Part shown: in pieces, positions 7,497-16,790 of the stretch | Layout of the letters: each line of letters starts with the position of its first letter | Numbering within the stretch: position 1 is the stretch's first letter | Assembly (NCBI GenBank): GCA_015659035.1 | Contig: DQNS01000102.1 | Span: 17,683 to 81,682 of the forward strand | DNA length: 64,000 nt | Origin: Acidobacteriota bacterium | GTDB lineage: Bacteria > Acidobacteriota > Vicinamibacteria > Vicinamibacterales > UBA8438 | Reading direction: 5' to 3' | Notes under the pieces: generated by a model | What the model was told of the DNA's origin: nothing | The model's input: the letters and a program-made list of their open reading frames with translations, nothing else | The model's database searches: none | Made by a program: the position numbers and the translations under genes

Positions 7497-9266
7497 ATGA
7501 TCGTGTTGCCGCAACAGCGTGGTGCCAGCTTCCTCATCGACCAGGTCGAACCGGAAGACATCGTCTGCCCCGAGGACATGGGCGATGACGAGCGGCTCCT
7601 GATGCGCTCGATCAAGGAGTTCGCCGAGCAGGAGGTGCAGCCGATGTTCGACGAGATCGACCGTCGTAACATCGACGTCATCCGTCCCCTGTTCAAGAAG
7701 GCCGCCGACCTCGGTCTTTTCATGGCGGAGGTGCCCGAAGCGCTCGGTGGGCTCGAACTGAGTTTGCTGGCGATCGCCGGGATGAGCGAGTCCCGCTCGT
7801 ATCTCGGCGGTCTGTCGTCCACCGTATTCGCACACCAGGGCATCGGCACGTTGCCGCTCATCAACTTCGGCACGCAAGCCCAGATCGACCGGTATCTGGC
7901 GCGGTGCATGAACGGCGATCTGATGGCGGCGTTCGCGTTGACCGAACCCGGCTCCGGCTCCGATGCCATGAACATCAAGACGACGGCCGTGCTGAACGCG
8001 GAAGGTACGCACTACGTCGTGAACGGCGCGAAGCAGTGGATCACGAACGCCGGGTGGGCCGATCTGTTCATCCTGTTCGCCAAGGTCGACGGCACCGCCT
8101 TCTCCGCGTTCCTACTCGAACGTGACAGCTCCGGGCTCACCATCGGAGACCACGAGAAGCTGCTCGGTCTGGACGGGTCGTCGGTGTGCGCGATGCAACT
8201 CGACGATGTCGCCATCCCGGTGGAGAACGTGCTTGGCGAGGTCGGCAAGGGCCACAAGGTGGCGATGTGCACGCTCAATCTGGGGCGGATGAAGATGTCG
8301 GCGAACTGCGCCGGCACCGCCAAGAAGATCCTCGCGACGACGACGCAATACGCCACCGAGCGGCGACAGTTCGGACACCCGATTGCCGACTTCGGGCTGA
8401 TCCAGCGCAAGCTGGCCGACATGGCGGCACGCGCCTACGGCGCGGAGTCGGTCGCCTATCGCACGGCGGGGCTCGTGTACACCGCCACCGAGGCGCTGAG
8501 GCGCACCGGCACGGACTCCCTCGACCTCAAGCTGCAGACCCTCACCGAGTTCTCGGTGGAGTGCGCAATGGCGAAGGTCATCGGCTCGGAGACCTACAAC
8601 GGCCTCGCCGACGAGGCGTTGCAGGTCTATGGCGGCAACGGCTACAGCGAAGAGTATCCGGCGGCCCGGTGGTACCGGGACTCGCGCATCACCCGCATCT
8701 ACGAGGGTACGAGCGAGATCTGCCGGCTGGGCATCGCGAAGACCATCCTCAAGCGTGCCGATCGCGGGCAGCTCGCCTTGCGAGAGGCGGTGTCGGGGCT
8801 GCCCCCGCCCGCCGTCGCACACAGCGGCGACAGCCTCGTGTCGCTGCGGACTCAGGTGCACGCCCTCAAGCAGGTGTTTCTGTTCGTCCTGGGCGAGGTG
8901 TGGGACGGTGTCGACGGCACGCAGCTCCTCGAGCCGGAGCACCAGCAGTTTCTCGGCAGCCTCGCCGACATCGCCATCGAGACCTATCTTGCCGAGAGCA
9001 CGGTTCTCCGGGTGTTGAAGCTGACCGAAGCCCGCCCCGATACCGACCGCCGCCTGGAGACGGCGCTGGCGCGACTCGTCTTCTTCCGCGCCGCCGACCG
9101 TGTGCGGCAGGAGTCCACCGAGGTGGTCGCGGCGCTACTGGAGGGCGACCGGCTTACCGCGGCACTCGACCGGGTCGCCGCGTGGCTGCCGACACCGGCG
9201 GGACTCATCGAGACCCGCACCTTCATCGCCCGGGGTCTCGTGGCACGCAAGGGCGTCCTGCCGTAG
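7497..9266 (+). CDS. Acyl-CoA dehydrogenase (long/very-long-chain type)
   Basis: A flavoprotein that introduces the alpha-beta double bond in acyl-CoA during fatty acid oxidation, passing electrons to ETF. ATG 7497 with CAGGAG upstream gives 589 residues, the length of the VLCAD/ACAD9 group with its extra C-terminal domain rather than the ~380 of short-chain enzymes. FAD/substrate signatures AAFALTEPGSGSDAMNIKT and GAKQWITNA are present. The catalytic base is the Glu in RITRIYEGTSEI. LQVYGGNGY is also conserved. The C-terminal ~180 residues form the extra helical domain. No etf or thiolase genes adjoin it. Confidence 0.92.
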   Translation: MIVLPQQRGASFLIDQVEPEDIVCPEDMGDDERLLMRSIKEFAEQEVQPMFDEIDRRNIDVIRPLFKKAADLGLFMAEVPEALGGLELSLLAIAGMSESRSYLGGLSSTVFAHQGIGTLPLINFGTQAQIDRYLARCMNGDLMAAFALTEPGSGSDAMNIKTTAVLNAEGTHYVVNGAKQWITNAGWADLFILFAKVDGTAFSAFLLERDSSGLTIGDHEKLLGLDGSSVCAMQLDDVAIPVENVLGEVGKGHKVAMCTLNLGRMKMSANCAGTAKKILATTTQYATERRQFGHPIADFGLIQRKLADMAARAYGAESVAYRTAGLVYTATEALRRTGTDSLDLKLQTLTEFSVECAMAKVIGSETYNGLADEALQVYGGNGYSEEYPAARWYRDSRITRIYEGTSEICRLGIAKTILKRADRGQLALREAVSGLPPPAVAHSGDSLVSLRTQVHALKQVFLFVLGEVWDGVDGTQLLEPEHQQFLGSLADIAIETYLAESTVLRVLKLTEARPDTDRRLETALARLVFFRAADRVRQESTEVVAALLEGDRLTAALDRVAAWLPTPAGLIETRTFIARGLVARKGVLP

Positions 9267-9373
9267 ACTGGGAGGTGCCAAGAAACTCACGGCCTGCTCC
9301 CGCGCTGCTGGACCCGGCCGTGGCGGCCCTCCGGTCTCGACGGCCCACCTTTTCCTCGCGGCACCTCTCGTGA

Positions 9374-9862
<489 letters not shown>

Positions 9863-9867
9863 CAGCC

Positions 9868-10935
9868 TTATCCGAGCGCGGCGATCACGGCCGCGGTCAT
9901 CTCGGCGGTGGTCGCGGTGCCGCCCAGGTCGCGTGTCTGGGACTCCCCTGCCGCCAACACCCGCTCCACGGCGGACACGAGCGCAGCGGCCCCGTCAGGC
10001 TGTTCCAGGTGCTCCAGCATCATCGCCCCGGTCAGCATCTGTGCGACCGGATTGGCGATGCTCCGCCCGGCAATGTCTGGGGCCGAGCCATGCACCGGCT
10101 CGAACATGGACGGGTACGACCGGTCCGGATTCAGGTTCGCGCCGGGCGCGAGACCGATCGAGCCGGCGATCGCCGGCCCCAGATCGGACAGGATGTCTCC
10201 GAACAGATTGCTGGCGACGATCACATCGAACCAGTCGGGGTGTTGCACGAGATGCGCCGTGAGAATGTCGATGTGGTACTGGTCCGTCCGCACGTCGGGA
10301 TAGTCGGCGGCCATCGCCTGGAACCGCTCGTCCCAGAACGGCATGGTGTGGATGATCCCATTGGACTTGGTCGCCGACGTCAGATGACGCGCCGGCCGCG
10401 TGCGCGCACGTTCGAACGCATAGCGCAGCACCCGGTCGACTCCCACCCGGGTGAAGACCGCCTGCTGCACCGCCAGTTCATCCGGGGTGCCCTCGTAGAG
10501 GCGCCCGCCGATCTCGGAATACTCACCCTCATTGTTCTCCCGAACGATGAGGAAATCGATGTCGGCCGGTCCACGGTCGGCCAACGGCGTACGCACTCCA
10601 GGCAACAGTCGGACCGGCCGCAGATTCACATACTGACGGAACTGCCGGCGTATCGGAATCAGCAGTCCCCAGAGCGATATGTCGTCCGGCACACCCGGGT
10701 ACCCGATCGCGCCCAGAAAGATCGCATCGAACCCCGCCAGGTCGGCGACCGCGCCCTCGCCGGTCATGCTGCCGGTGCGCGCGTACAGCTCGCACGACCA
10801 GTCGAACACCGTCCAGTCGCACCGGAAGCCGAACCGCTCCCCCACCGCCTCGAGCGCCGCCTGCGCAGCCGGGACCACTTCCTGGCCGATGCCATCACCC
10901 GGGATCACCGCGACCCGATACCGCCGCTCCGTCAT
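9868..10935 (-). CDS. Tartrate/D-malate dehydrogenase (decarboxylating family)
   Basis: A member of the isopropylmalate/isocitrate dehydrogenase superfamily, 355 residues from ATG 10935. Signature regions are RVAVIPGDGIGQEVVPAA, the substrate loop PIRRQFRQYVNLRPVRLL, IVRENNEGEYSEIGG, and the metal site VIVASNLFGDILSDLGPAI. FEPVHGSAPDIAG lies in the NAD-binding part. The PIRR...YVNLRP loop and NEGEYSEIGG favour the tartrate dehydrogenase/D-malate dehydrogenase group over LeuB, but the substrate is not settled by sequence alone. It follows the CoA-transferase gene on the same strand, separated by a heptamer repeat. Confidence 0.85.
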   Translation of the reverse strand: MTERRYRVAVIPGDGIGQEVVPAAQAALEAVGERFGFRCDWTVFDWSCELYARTGSMTGEGAVADLAGFDAIFLGAIGYPGVPDDISLWGLLIPIRRQFRQYVNLRPVRLLPGVRTPLADRGPADIDFLIVRENNEGEYSEIGGRLYEGTPDELAVQQAVFTRVGVDRVLRYAFERARTRPARHLTSATKSNGIIHTMPFWDERFQAMAADYPDVRTDQYHIDILTAHLVQHPDWFDVIVASNLFGDILSDLGPAIAGSIGLAPGANLNPDRSYPSMFEPVHGSAPDIAGRSIANPVAQMLTGAMMLEHLEQPDGAAALVSAVERVLAAGESQTRDLGGTATTAEMTAAVIAALG

Positions 10936-10968
10936 CACACCACCTCAGCTTGCGTGCCGTCCTGCAGA

Positions 10969-11012
10969 AGACGGCGAAGCCCTTCCGCCTTTCTCCTGCC
11001 TCCTGTCTCCTC
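10969..11012 (-). repeat. Composite heptamer/hairpin repeat, copy 2
   Basis: The minus strand reads GAGGAGACAGGAGGCAGGAG followed by AAAGGCGGAAGGGCTTCGCC. It lies between the CoA-transferase stop and the dehydrogenase start. Confidence 0.6.
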
Positions 11013-11020
11013 GAGCATCC

Positions 11021-12205
11021 TCAAGCCACCGCCCCGACACGACGCAGCTCGGCGATCTCGTCCGCCGTCAGGCCGACCTCACCCAGCACCTCGTCGGTGT
11101 GCTGGCCGAGCAGCGGCGCCGGACGGCCCGGTGTCAGCGGGGTGTCGGACAGCTTCAGTGGCGTGCCCAGCGTCTTGATGCACCCCAGTGTCGGATGGTC
11201 GGTCTCGACGACCAGCTCGCGCGCCAGGATGTGCGGGTCCGCCATCACCTCTTCGTAGTTGTTGATCGGACCGCACGGAATATCGCGGGTCTCGAACAAC
11301 GCGAGCCAGTGCGCCCGGGGACGACTCGTCATGACCGCCTCGATCCGCGCCGCCAGGGCGACCCGGTTCCGTATGCGGTGCTCGTCATCCCGATGGTCGG
11401 GGTCGGCGGCCCATTCCGGATGACCGAGAGCGTCACACAGCCGGCGAAAGATCCGGTCGTTGGCGGCGCCGACCGTGATGTAGCCGTCGGCGCACCGGAC
11501 CGCCTGATAGGGTGCGCTCATGCGATGCGCCGAACCCAGCGGCTCCGGCACGCCCCGGCCGGAGAAGTACTGGGTCGCCTCCCACACCGACAGCGCGACC
11601 CCGGCGTCGACCAGGGAGGTGTCGACCAGCTGGCCGCGTCCGGTCCTGGCCCGAGCCAGCAATGCCGCCAGGATCCCGCTCACCGCGAACAGCCCCGCGC
11701 CCAGATCGGTGATCGGCACACCAACCTTCACGGGTCGGCCACCGGTCTCGCCGGTCACCGACATGAGCCCTGACACGCCCTGTGCCACCAGATCGAACCC
11801 GCCCTTCCACGCGGAAGGGCCTGTCTGCCCGTACCCGGAGATCGAGGCATAGACCAGCGTGGGGTGCCGGCTCGCCAGCTCCACATACCCCAGTCCGAAC
11901 CGGCTCAACACCCCGGGCCGGTAGTTCTCGACCAGCACGTCCGCCGAGACCGCCAGGCGGCGGACCGTGTTCCGGCCCGCCGCCTGCTTCAGATCCACCA
12001 CCACCCCGCGCTTGCCCCGGTTGACCGCATTGAAGCTTGGGCTGTCGGTCCCGACGGCGCCCGGCATCCGTCTGGTAGAGTCGCCTGTGGGCGGCTCGAC
12101 CTTGATCACGTCGGCGCCCATGTCGCACAGTACCATCGTGCAGTACGGCCCGGCCATCACTTGGGTCAGATCCAGGACCCGTATGCCGTCCAGAGCTCGC
12201 GTCAT
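11021..12205 (-). CDS. Class III (CaiB/BaiF) acyl-CoA transferase
   Basis: Family III CoA-transferases move CoA between carboxylic acids through an aspartyl anhydride. The 394-residue protein has the family start MTRALDGIRVLDLTQVMAGP, then GADVIKVEPPTGDSTR, NRGKRGVVVDLK, and VLVENYRPGVLSRFGLGY. The catalytic aspartate is expected in GQLVDTSLVDAGVALSVW. GGFDLVAQGVSGLMSVTGE is also conserved. Substrates cannot be read from sequence. It is divergent from a crotonase gene only 14 bp away, a CaiB/CaiD-like pairing that suggests one carboxylate-activating route. Confidence 0.9.
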   Translation of the reverse strand: MTRALDGIRVLDLTQVMAGPYCTMVLCDMGADVIKVEPPTGDSTRRMPGAVGTDSPSFNAVNRGKRGVVVDLKQAAGRNTVRRLAVSADVLVENYRPGVLSRFGLGYVELASRHPTLVYASISGYGQTGPSAWKGGFDLVAQGVSGLMSVTGETGGRPVKVGVPITDLGAGLFAVSGILAALLARARTGRGQLVDTSLVDAGVALSVWEATQYFSGRGVPEPLGSAHRMSAPYQAVRCADGYITVGAANDRIFRRLCDALGHPEWAADPDHRDDEHRIRNRVALAARIEAVMTSRPRAHWLALFETRDIPCGPINNYEEVMADPHILARELVVETDHPTLGCIKTLGTPLKLSDTPLTPGRPAPLLGQHTDEVLGEVGLTADEIAELRRVGAVA

Positions 12206-12219
12206 AGGAGAGTAAGCCC

Positions 12220-13005
12220 GTGTCCACGTCTCACACGATCTACACCACCGACGGCCCGATCGCCGTGCTGACCTTCAACCGCCCGGAGTCGCGCAACGCC
12301 ATGACCTGGGCGATGTACGACGCGCTCGTGGACGCCTGCGACGCGGTCGATGCCGACCCGGCTATCCGTGTCTTCGTCCTGCGCGGAGCCGACGACCGCG
12401 CGTTCGTGGCCGGCACCGACATCAGCCAATTTCGGGACCTCCGCACCGCCGAGGACGCGCTGGCCTACGAAGCGCGGCTCGACCGGCTCATCGACCGGCT
12501 CGAGCGTGTGACCAAACCGACCATCGCCCGGATCGGCGGTGTCGCCGTCGGCGGTGGCTGTGTGATCGCGATCGCCTGCGATCTGCGAATCTGCGGACCG
12601 GACGCCAGATTCGGCGTGCCGGTTGCGCGCACCCTGGGCAACTGCCTGTCGGCCGCCAACTGTGCTCGGCTGCTGGATCTCGTCGGTCCGGCGCGGCTGA
12701 AGGACATCATGTTCACCGCGCGACTGCTTGACGCCCAGGAAGCGCTCGCCGCCGGGCTGGCGACCCGCGTCGTGGAGGCTGACGCGCTCGACCGCGTGGT
12801 GAGGGAGACGGCCCGGACGATCGCCGCGAACGCGCCCCTCACGATCAGCGCCACCAAGGAGCTGGTGCGTCGGCTGCAGGCGCACCGGCGAATCGCACCG
12901 TCGTTGGGTCACGATCTCATCACCGCCTGCTACACGAGCCACGACTTCAGGGGCGGGGTCGACGCGTTTCTCGCCAAGCGCCCACCCGTGTGGACAGGTC
13001 GCTGA
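12220..13005 (+). CDS. Crotonase-fold (enoyl-CoA hydratase-like) protein with non-canonical active site
   Basis: A crotonase-superfamily protein of 261 residues, started at GTG 12220 with AGGAGAG upstream. The fold landmarks LTFNRPESRNAM, AFVAGTDISQF (oxyanion loop) and GVAVGGGCVIAIACDLRI are clear. The two glutamates used by classical enoyl-CoA hydratases are not apparent: GGGCE is GGGCV, and the second-Glu region reads FGVPVARTLGNCL. It may therefore be an isomerase, racemase, hydrolase or other crotonase rather than a hydratase. Divergent from a CaiB-type CoA-transferase. Confidence 0.85.
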   Translation: MSTSHTIYTTDGPIAVLTFNRPESRNAMTWAMYDALVDACDAVDADPAIRVFVLRGADDRAFVAGTDISQFRDLRTAEDALAYEARLDRLIDRLERVTKPTIARIGGVAVGGGCVIAIACDLRICGPDARFGVPVARTLGNCLSAANCARLLDLVGPARLKDIMFTARLLDAQEALAAGLATRVVEADALDRVVRETARTIAANAPLTISATKELVRRLQAHRRIAPSLGHDLITACYTSHDFRGGVDAFLAKRPPVWTGR

Positions 13006-13058
13006 CGAGCCAGCGCCGCCCCGACGGGCACAGGGGTCTCGCAACGGCGTCAGGATCG

Positions 13059-14780
13059 TCACCGGCTGGGCAGACCTGACGACACGACCGCCTGCACCAT
13101 GTCGGTGAGCCGCTCCAGCCCTGCCGTGACATCGGAGCCCAGATGCACCCGCAGCGCTCGACGGCCGCGGGCCGCCAGGACTTGCAGATCCCCCAGCGCC
13201 TGCGCCGCCTGCACGATGCCGAACGTGTAACCGCGACCCGGAATCGGCAGATCGGCCGCCTTGTCACACGTGACCTGCAGAAACACCCCCGTGGCGGCCC
13301 CCCCCTTGAACGCCTGACCGGTCGAGTGTAGGAACCGCGGCCCGAACCCCACACAGGTCGCCACACCTCGAGCGTCCCGCACCGCGTGACGCAGCCGCTG
13401 GAGCACACGCCGATGCGTCTCGCTCCGGTCCACGTACGCCAGCACCGCAAAGTAGTCGCCGGGCGCCACCCGTGCGACATGCGCCGCCAGCAGTGGCTCG
13501 ACCCCGGCGGGGATCCCGGTCACCGCCCGGAGGGTCTCGGTGTTGCGAGCATCCGCATACAGCGTCATGCCTTCTGTCCACGCCAGCGGTGTCTCGACCG
13601 GAAACGCCCCGGCCGACTCGTAGGCGGCGGTCAACTCCTGGGTCGCCACCTTGCTCGCCTCCACATCCGGCTGGTCGAACGGGTTGATACCCAGGACCGC
13701 GCCACAGACTGCCGTCGCGATCTCCCAGCGGAAGAACTCGGCGCCGATGTCGAGCCGGTCCCGCAGGACCAACTCTAGGACCGGATGACCGGCGTCCGCG
13801 AGTCGCGCCATCGCCACGTCCTGCGCCCGGTCGGGCTCCGCCTCGAGACGCAGATATACGAAGAACCGGTCGTCGCCGTAGACCGAAGGTGGGCCGATCT
13901 CTTCGTCCGTCACCGGAATGAGTCCCCGCCCCGCTTTCCCGGTCGACTCGGCCAACAGCTGTTCCAGCCAGCTTCCGAGATCGCGGATCGGCGGCGACAG
14001 CACCAGCGTGACCTTGTCGCGTCCCTGCCCGGCCGCCGCGCCGAGCGCGAGCCCGAGCCGCACGCCCGGGTTCCGGTCCGGCGGTTCGGCCGGTCCACAC
14101 CGCCCGGCCATCGCCCGTGCCCTGACGAGCAGTGCCGGCACGTCCAGGCCACAGACCGCCGCCGGCACCAGACCGAAGTTGGAGAGCGCCGAGAACCGGC
14201 CACCGACAGCCGGCACACCATGCCAGACCTGCCGGAATTGCGCCGCGCGGGCGATGACCTCCAGGGCCGAGCCGGGGTCGGTGACGGCCACAAACCGCGA
14301 CCCCGCCTCCTCGGCCCCGACCCGCTGGCGGACCCGATCGAGGAAGTACTGGGTGAGAATGGTCGGTTCGAGCGTGGTACCCGACTTGCTCGACACGATA
14401 CAGAGCGTGCGGGACAGATCGAGCCGAGACTCCGTCCGGCGGATCTGCGCCGGGTCCGTGGAGTCGAGGACGTGGAGCACCGGCGCGCCGGCGACCGGAC
14501 CCAGCACCCGGCTCAGCACCTCCGGGCACAGACTGGATCCCCCCATCCCCAGGAGCAGGACATCGGTCAGCCCGGCGGCGCCCACCTCGCGCGTCAGCGC
14601 CGCGAGCGCCTCCAGCGGGGCCTCGACGGTTGCCACGTCCAGCCACCCCAACCACCGAGCCTCGTCGCCGCCGGTCCAGACACCCGCGTCCTTCGCCCAG
14701 AGCCGCCGCACCATGCCGCTGCGGGCCCACGCCCGAATGGACTCAGCCAGGGCCGCGTCCAGCGCCGGCCCGAGCCGCAT
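13059..14780 (-). CDS. pgi: Glucose-6-phosphate isomerase of the transaldolase-PGI fusion type, stand-alone
   Basis: Interconverts glucose-6-P and fructose-6-P. The SIS fold is shown by VLLLGMGGSSLCPEVLSRV, LHVLDSTDPAQI and LCIVSSKSGTTLEPTILTQY, with GGRFSALSNFGLVPAAV and AWTEGMTLYAD later. These match the PGI half of bifunctional Tal-Pgi proteins more closely than E. coli PGI, yet no transaldolase domain precedes it and the 573 residues are PGI plus its C-terminal extension. I prefer ATG 14780, 7 nt after the rpiB stop and preceded by GAGGA, over GTG 14804, which would overlap rpiB. Probably cotranscribed with rpiB. Confidence 0.87.
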   Translation of the reverse strand: MRLGPALDAALAESIRAWARSGMVRRLWAKDAGVWTGGDEARWLGWLDVATVEAPLEALAALTREVGAAGLTDVLLLGMGGSSLCPEVLSRVLGPVAGAPVLHVLDSTDPAQIRRTESRLDLSRTLCIVSSKSGTTLEPTILTQYFLDRVRQRVGAEEAGSRFVAVTDPGSALEVIARAAQFRQVWHGVPAVGGRFSALSNFGLVPAAVCGLDVPALLVRARAMAGRCGPAEPPDRNPGVRLGLALGAAAGQGRDKVTLVLSPPIRDLGSWLEQLLAESTGKAGRGLIPVTDEEIGPPSVYGDDRFFVYLRLEAEPDRAQDVAMARLADAGHPVLELVLRDRLDIGAEFFRWEIATAVCGAVLGINPFDQPDVEASKVATQELTAAYESAGAFPVETPLAWTEGMTLYADARNTETLRAVTGIPAGVEPLLAAHVARVAPGDYFAVLAYVDRSETHRRVLQRLRHAVRDARGVATCVGFGPRFLHSTGQAFKGGAATGVFLQVTCDKAADLPIPGRGYTFGIVQAAQALGDLQVLAARGRRALRVHLGSDVTAGLERLTDMVQAVVSSGLPSR

Positions 14781-14787
14781 CCCGTCC

Positions 14788-15261
14788 TCAGTCAGAGTCC
14801 CCACCGTGGCCGGACCAGTCCCGCTCCTCCAGCAGCCGTATCTTGCCGACCCGACGGCGATGGCGCTCCGCCTTCGAGAACCGGGCGCCTAGAAAAGCCT
14901 CGAGCACCTCGACCGCAAGCGCGCCCCCAACGATACGGCCACCAAGCACCAGGATGTTCATATCGTCGTGCTCGACCCCCTGGTGGGCCGAGTAGGTATC
15001 GTGGCAAATCGCGGCGCGCACACCCGGAACCTTGTTGGCGGCCACGCTCGCGCCGACCCCGCTCCCGCAGATCATCACGCCTCGGTCGACTTCGCCGCGC
15101 CGCACCGCCACCGCCACCGCCTCGGCGTAGTCCGGATAGTCGACCACCGCGTCGCTGTCGGTGCCGACGTCGACCACCTCGTGACCCCCATCACGGAGTA
15201 CCTCGACCAGCGTACCCTTCAAGGAAAACCCGGCATGATCCGACCCGATCGCGATGCGCAT
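14788..15261 (-). CDS. rpiB: Ribose-5-phosphate isomerase B
   Basis: Interconverts ribose-5-P and ribulose-5-P. The family start MRIAIGSDHAGFSLKG is at ATG 15261, preceded by AGAGGAGAAGGA, so upstream codons are not used. VMICGSGVGASVAANKVPGVRA contains the catalytic cysteine loop, and HDTYSAHQGVEHDDMNILVLG is the conserved second half. At 157 residues it is the normal length. It precedes pgi by 7 nt, forming a pentose/hexose-phosphate isomerase operon. Confidence 0.95.
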   Translation of the reverse strand: MRIAIGSDHAGFSLKGTLVEVLRDGGHEVVDVGTDSDAVVDYPDYAEAVAVAVRRGEVDRGVMICGSGVGASVAANKVPGVRAAICHDTYSAHQGVEHDDMNILVLGGRIVGGALAVEVLEAFLGARFSKAERHRRRVGKIRLLEERDWSGHGGDSD

Positions 15262-15324
15262 AGGTCCTTCTCCTCTGGCGAAGCTGCGCGTCGAACCGCC
15301 CGGCTGACGGTCGCACAGCATCGC

Positions 15325-15422
15325 CAGGCTGCTTTTCTTACAGCCCCACGACGCGGGGGCTAGACATCTCAGCGTGGCACAAGACTCTCACATTTCACGA
15401 TGTCGCCCCATGAGATGTCTAG
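15325..15422. mobile_element. CTAG-ended repeat, family 2, copy A
   Basis: About 100 bp containing GCTTTTCTTACAGCCC, a GC-rich hairpin, then CTAGACATCTC and, at the far end, GAGATGTCTAG as an inverted pair. The terminal CTAG supplies the TAG stop codon of pncB. Homologous copies are at 25604-25709 and 62472-62575 (opposite orientation). Confidence 0.7.
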
Positions 15423-16771
15423 CGGCCCGTGTCGCGCGCAGCCAGCTCCGAGGCTACGTTGGCAGCCAACCGCTCGAGGGCCGCGCTCAGGGCGACCGGA
15501 TACGTCGCCGCGTCCCGATGTCGCCGCACCCCCTCCGGGAGACGCGCCACGGCGGTCCGGCAGGCATCCCGGATCTGGTCGATCGCGCGCGTCGGCTGCT
15601 GTCGCACACCCCCCCTCACGACACACGTCAGGAGCGGCTCCCCGTCGGTCGGCGCCGCCTCGCCGGCCAGCCCGACGACATCGCGGACTGGACCCACGGG
15701 ACCGTAGACGCGCCAGAGCTGCTTGACGCCGGGACACGTCCGCTTGCCGGCGCCCAGCTTCATCACCGGCGTCATCGTTCCGTCCCGATCGATCTCGACC
15801 AGCTTGTAGACCCCACTGAGCGCCGGCGCGTCGCTCGACGTGCTCAACGCGGTCCCCACGCCAAACCCGTCGATCGGCGCGCCCGACGAGACGAGGGCTG
15901 CCACCTTGTGCTCGTCCAGGTCCCCGCTGACGAGGATCTGCGTGTCGGCGAGCCCTCCCGCATCCAGGACGCCTCGAACGCTCCGGCTGAGACCGACAAG
16001 GTCGCCGCTATCCAGCCTGACGCCTCCCGGCCGAAGCCCGGCGCCGACGATGAGCCGCGCCGCTTCGATCGAGTCATAGGTGTCGATCAGTAGGACCGAC
16101 CGTGGCCCATGGACGGCCAGGTATCGGGAGAACGCCGTCAGCTCGCAAGCGTGCGCCATGACCCAGGAGTGCGCCATCGTGCCGGACACCGTCACGCCGA
16201 ACCGGTACCCGGCATCGACGTTCGACGTGGCCCGGCACCCCGCGAGGCAGGCGGCACGCGCCGCGTACATCGCCGCCTGCGTGCCGTGCGCGCGACGCCC
16301 GCCGAACTCCATGACTGGTCGTTCCCCGGCCGCCTCCCTCACTCGAGCCGCCTTGCTCGCAACCGCCGTCTGAAACAGGATGGTCGCGAGCAGCGCCGTT
16401 TCGACCAGCTGCGCCTCCGGGAGCGGCGCCGTCACGCGTAGGATCGGTTCACCGGCAAAGACCGGGGTCCCCTCCGGCACCGCCCACACATCACCGGTGA
16501 ACCGCAAACGGCGCAGATAGTCGTCGAAGAAGGTCGAGTCGGCGCCCTGTAGCCCCGGCACCGTGCGCAGATACGCGATCTCATCCGGTGTGTATCGCCA
16601 CGTCTCGAGGTAGGTGATCGCCTGCTCGAGCCCGGCGGCCACCAGATAGCCACGCGTCGCAGGCAGCTCGCGCACGAAGAGCTCGAACGAGGCCCTCGCC
16701 GTCGCACCGGCGGCATGGTAGCCCGCCGCCATCGTCAGCTCGTACAGGTCTGTGGACAGGCCGCCAGGCAC
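15419..16771 (-). CDS. pncB: Nicotinate phosphoribosyltransferase
   Basis: Converts nicotinate and PRPP to nicotinate mononucleotide in NAD salvage. Landmarks are GGLSTDLYELTMAAGYH, PATRGYLVAAGLEQAI, EFGGRRAHGTQAAMYAARAA, DTYDSIEAA and VRLDSGDLVGLSRSVR. I take GTG 16771 as the start (450 residues); upstream in-frame codons would run antisense through pncA. There is no Shine-Dalgarno match, so a leaderless or very short-leader message is possible. The TAG stop lies in the end of a family 2 repeat. Divergent from pncA, the preceding step of the same pathway. Confidence 0.93.
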   Translation of the reverse strand: MPGGLSTDLYELTMAAGYHAAGATARASFELFVRELPATRGYLVAAGLEQAITYLETWRYTPDEIAYLRTVPGLQGADSTFFDDYLRRLRFTGDVWAVPEGTPVFAGEPILRVTAPLPEAQLVETALLATILFQTAVASKAARVREAAGERPVMEFGGRRAHGTQAAMYAARAACLAGCRATSNVDAGYRFGVTVSGTMAHSWVMAHACELTAFSRYLAVHGPRSVLLIDTYDSIEAARLIVGAGLRPGGVRLDSGDLVGLSRSVRGVLDAGGLADTQILVSGDLDEHKVAALVSSGAPIDGFGVGTALSTSSDAPALSGVYKLVEIDRDGTMTPVMKLGAGKRTCPGVKQLWRVYGPVGPVRDVVGLAGEAAPTDGEPLLTCVVRGGVRQQPTRAIDQIRDACRTAVARLPEGVRRHRDAATYPVALSAALERLAANVASELAARDTGR

Positions 16772-16790
16772 GGATGGTAATCTATCATCG
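16772..16790. promoter_or_regulatory. Compact divergent start region pncB/pncA
   Basis: Only 19 bp separate the two start codons. TAATCT (16778-16783) sits 7 nt before the pncA ATG, and on the other strand GATAGATTA lies a few nt before the pncB GTG. Both would give leaderless or near-leaderless transcripts from overlapping -10 elements. Confidence 0.35.
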
